Shown: in pieces, positions 30,541-32,867 of the stretch
Layout of the letters: every line of letters begins with the position of its first letter
Numbering within the stretch: position 1 is the first letter of the stretch
Source: Terfezia claveryi
Taxonomy: Eukaryota > Ascomycota > Pezizomycetes > Pezizales > Pezizaceae
Direction: 5' to 3'
Assembly (NCBI GenBank): GCA_015179025.1
Contig: WHUX01000399.1
Coordinates: 1 to 32,867 of the forward strand
DNA length: 32,867 nucleotides
Notes under the pieces: model-generated
Seen by the model: only the letters and a program-made list of their open reading frames with translations
The model's database searches: none
What the model was told of the DNA's origin: nothing
Made by a program: the position numbers and the translations under genes

Positions 30541-30760
30541 CTATCCCCCCTTTAGGCTCGGAGCCCCAGCGACGAAAGACAAGACAAGGCGAAAGGCAAG
30601 ACAAAAACAAACAAACAAAACAGGCGACTAAAACCAATAACTAATAACCCATAACACAACCCCAACGCCGGAAGTACATACCAACAATAATCCCAACAAC
30701 AACGACAATAATAACAGCGACAAAACGACCCTAATAACCAATTCCAGGACGACAAGAACA
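30541..30760 (-). other. Element D 3' untranslated region with polypurine tract
   Basis: On the minus strand CCTAAAGGGGGGATAG abuts the LTR. The rest is AAC/AAAC-like simple sequence without genes, as in A and C. Confidence 0.75.
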
Positions 30761-31961
30761 TCATTGGGTGGGGCGAGGCTTCCGGGGGTAATGCTGGTGG
30801 AACAGGGTGACCAAGTTCTGTGCGTTTTCCAGGTCCTCCGCTGGTTGCCAGGTCGTCTCCTCATCTCCCAGCCATTTGACCTTATATTGTAGGTGCCCAT
30901 ACCTTCTTCGGGAGTCCAGCACTTCCTCTACCTCCCATTCCTCCTCACCTTCGATAACTACGGGGGGAGGTGGAGGGTGTTTCTGGCCGGGGAGAGGGTC
31001 GCTAGCAGCAGGTTCGATCTCGGAGACATAGATGACTGGATGTCGTTTGATGTCTTTGGGGAACCTCAATCGATAGGCATGAGTGCCCACAGCGGCCACC
31101 ACCTCGTATGGACCCAGGAACTTATGGTCGAGCTTGCGAGATGGCCGTTCCGTCCGGAAGTGCCTGCTGGAGAGCCACACCTCATCTCCTGGCTGATACT
31201 TGGGGGCTGGCAACCGTGATCCGTTGGCATGCTCCGCTTGCCTAGCTTGAGCATATACCAGTTCGGCTCTTAGGGTGGAGTGCAACTCAGCAATCTCCGT
31301 GGCGAACTCCTTAGCTGGGGTGTTCTCCCTAGCCTTGTGCAGAGGTGCTAGAGAGTCCACGAAACGAGGGTGCCAGCCATAATTGGCCAGGAACGGGGAG
31401 GTTTTTAGAGACTCTGAGAAATGGTTGTTAGCGGCGAACTCACAGGTTGCCAGCAGCGAAACCCAGTTGTTTTGCTGGTAATTGACGTATGCTCTCAGGT
31501 ACTGCTCCATGATTGCATTCATTCGCTCGGACTGACCATCTGTTTGGGGGTGATATGCCATGGAGAGGTGTACATTGATTCCCAGAAGCTCGCAGAATAC
31601 CTTCCAGAAGTCCGAGACGAATTGGGGGCCGCGGTCCGAGATGACAGACTTGGGGAGACCATGGTAGCGGAATACATGGTTGAGGTAGAGGCCGGCGAGG
31701 TCCCGGGCAGAACAGGTATCATGGCAAGGTATAACATGCCTCATTTTGGTCAATCGGTCTACTACCATAAGAATAGCGTTAAACCCCGAATCCTCCGGCA
31801 ACCCAGTCACAAAGTCCATGATTAGGTGTTGCCAAGGCTGGTCTGGGATCTCCAGGGGCTTCAGGGTCCCATAAGGAGCGTGGTGGACAGGCTTAGCACG
31901 CTTGCAAACGTGGCAGTTCCGTACGTACCGCTCCATGTCCTTCCGTTGGTCAATCCATGTG
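30761..31961 (-). pseudogene. Element D pol, C-terminal part: integrase and chromodomain
   Basis: The frame is open from the E junction. It contains the CC half of the integrase zinc site (NCHVCKRAK near 31900), TMDF replaced by IMDF, SDRGPQF, GQSERMN (D, D, E present), the LRFPKDIKRHPV block and a chromodomain (WEVEEVLDSRRRYGHLQYKVKW near 30880-30950). It stops at TGA 30761-30763. There are no internal stops. The 5' part is lost to the E insertion within this window. Confidence 0.9.
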
Positions 31962-32589
31962 TGTTACGACTCAGGTAAGAGACCTACCATCCATCGGGAT
32001 AACCAATACCCTACTACATTGCTGACTGTGATGGCCTGATCACCCATACAGATGCGAGTAGTGCGTCGGGAGCGCAGACGTTAAAGGGATTGGGTAAAGG
32101 AAGTGTGTGTTCTCTGATATTGGATCTCGTGCATGTATTCTCTTCAGTGTGTTTCTATGATGTTCTAATATATGATATTCCTATGTTGTTATTCATTGTA
32201 TTCAAGCTTATCTCCTATAAGACAGCCTGACTGCAAAGCGTTGTAGTTCGGGCTGCCTAATCAATGTATGTCAGCCTGCAGAGTTCCTAAACAGGAAGCG
32301 TCTTCCTGTTCTAGGCAACTACCTGACGTCAGTGCTACTAAGCCATTATAGAAAGTGTCGTCAGATCTGATAAGAGGTTATCAGATCAACGCTTCTATAT
32401 AAGCTACCGCTTTTATATAGTTAATACAATAAGACCCAAGCGGTGTTCTAAGTCTCATATAGCTTTACTCTTATCGAGTCCGCAATACACCCGAGTTGTT
32501 ACTGCATTTATACTTGCACTTATCACCAGATAACCCCTTGTTACCTTTCCGCCGCCTTGTATATCCGTAGTTACAGCCCGCCTGTAACA
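31962..32589 (+). repeat. Element E 5' LTR (628 bp)
   Basis: Ends are TGTTACGACT and CCTGTAACA, so TGTTAC/GTAACA are inverted. TATA-like boxes lie at 32395-32401 and 32412-32419. CAAGCGGTGT at 32437-32446 is the reverse complement of the site just after the LTR. Only one copy is visible. Confidence 0.72.
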
Positions 32590-32591
32590 TT

Positions 32592-32601
32592 ACACCGCTT
32601 G
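32592..32601 (+). promoter_or_regulatory. Element E putative self-primer binding site (ACACCGCTTG)
   Basis: It begins 2 nt after the LTR and is a perfect 10-nt reverse complement of 32437-32446, 18-36 bp below the TATA-like boxes. The geometry is the same as in A-C despite unrelated sequence. Confidence 0.6.
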
Positions 32602-32648
32602 TCTATACACCTCTATAGACACCAACACTCTACAACTCCCCTACAACT

Positions 32649-32822
32649 ATGTGGATGTTGAGAGGATTACTTGGTGAAGCCTCTGATGAGCCTATGGCTG
32701 ACACTGACAATGATAGTGTTGTCCAGGCACAGCAACGAGCTGAACAATTCATCGAGCAATACTATGCTCCCTCTTCTCAGATTCCACAATTTCAGGAACG
32801 CTGGGGCACCCCCTGTCAATAA
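32649..32822 (+). CDS. Element E short open frame, probable start of gag (57 aa)
   Basis: It is the first ATG region after the LTR. The 57 codons are rich in Asp, Glu and Gln, with no recognised domain, and end at TAA 32820-32822. The same frame stays open after the stop to the window end, so the stop may be a mutation in a longer gag. Identification rests only on position after the LTR. Confidence 0.4.
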   Translation: MWMLRGLLGEASDEPMADTDNDSVVQAQQRAEQFIEQYYAPSSQIPQFQERWGTPCQ

Positions 32823-32867
32823 ATAGGACTTGGATCAATATCCTCCTCCTCTCCTGAACCTATTATA

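Larger units (their letters stand above)
30042..31961 (-). mobile_element. Element D: chromodomain Ty3/gypsy element, 3' part, cut by element E
   Basis: The 3' LTR (30042-30540), 3' untranslated region and the last third of pol are present. The rest would lie beyond element E, outside the window. It is inserted in X; the five bases before the LTR are GCCTA, but their partner is not visible. The pol fragment is open throughout, which suggests D is younger than A-C. Confidence 0.88.
31962..32867 (+). mobile_element. Element E: LTR retrotransposon, 5' end only
   Basis: An LTR of 628 bp is followed by a primer-like site and a short open frame; the element runs off the window. It interrupts the integrase of D. 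The last five D bases, ATGTG (31957-31961), are the presumed target duplication; the partner is outside. Sequence is unrelated to A-D. Confidence 0.75.

Overview
The window looks like transposon-packed heterochromatin from a filamentous fungus. No host gene, rRNA or tRNA gene was recognised; nearly all 32.9 kb can be assigned to retroelements or to one palindromic element. The fungal assignment is an inference from the intronless chromodomain Ty3/gypsy and Ty1/copia elements and from stop codons that mostly look like C-to-T changes; the phylum is not decided.

Left half, a three-deep nest. An old AT-richer Ty3/gypsy element (H) is split into 1-1796, 14076-15769 and 22025-about 25035. Its first gap holds element A (1797-14070, minus strand, 488-bp LTRs), which is itself split by element B (7365-13359, plus strand, 469-bp LTRs). 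Its second gap holds element C (15770-22019, plus strand, 455-bp LTRs). Each insertion has a clean 5-bp target duplication: ATGAG for A, ATGAG for C, ATCTT for B. The H reading frame resumes exactly across both insertions.

Right half. A decayed Ty1/copia element (X, minus strand) lies at 25136-25340 and 28441-30041. It is interrupted by F (about 25341-28440), a roughly 3.1-kb element made of two long inverted arms with no convincing coding content. X is also entered by D (30042-31961, minus strand), a relative of A-C, and D is interrupted by E (31962 to the window end), an unrelated LTR element with a 628-bp LTR.

A, B, C and D form one group. Where both parts are visible (A, B, C), a Gag with a CCHC knuckle is followed in the -1 frame by a Pol with protease, RT, RNase H, HHCC integrase and chromodomain; D keeps only the integrase-chromodomain end. 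Three non-coding signals are the main interest. First, a G GGA AAA slippery site followed after 6 nt by a conserved stem-loop at the gag/pol overlap of A, B and C. Second, a 9-10 nt match between the site 2 nt downstream of the 5' LTR and a site just downstream of the LTR TATA box, seen in A-C and independently in E, which suggests Tf1-like self-priming. Third, an LTR in D that joins an A/C-type U3 to a B-type R-U5 at that same point, as expected from strong-stop template switching between two RNAs.

By visible damage, C keeps an open gag but a broken pol, A and B carry stops in both genes, and the D fragment is open until E cuts it. Element H has a cluster of four to five zinc knuckles between RNase H and integrase, which is not the usual gypsy layout.
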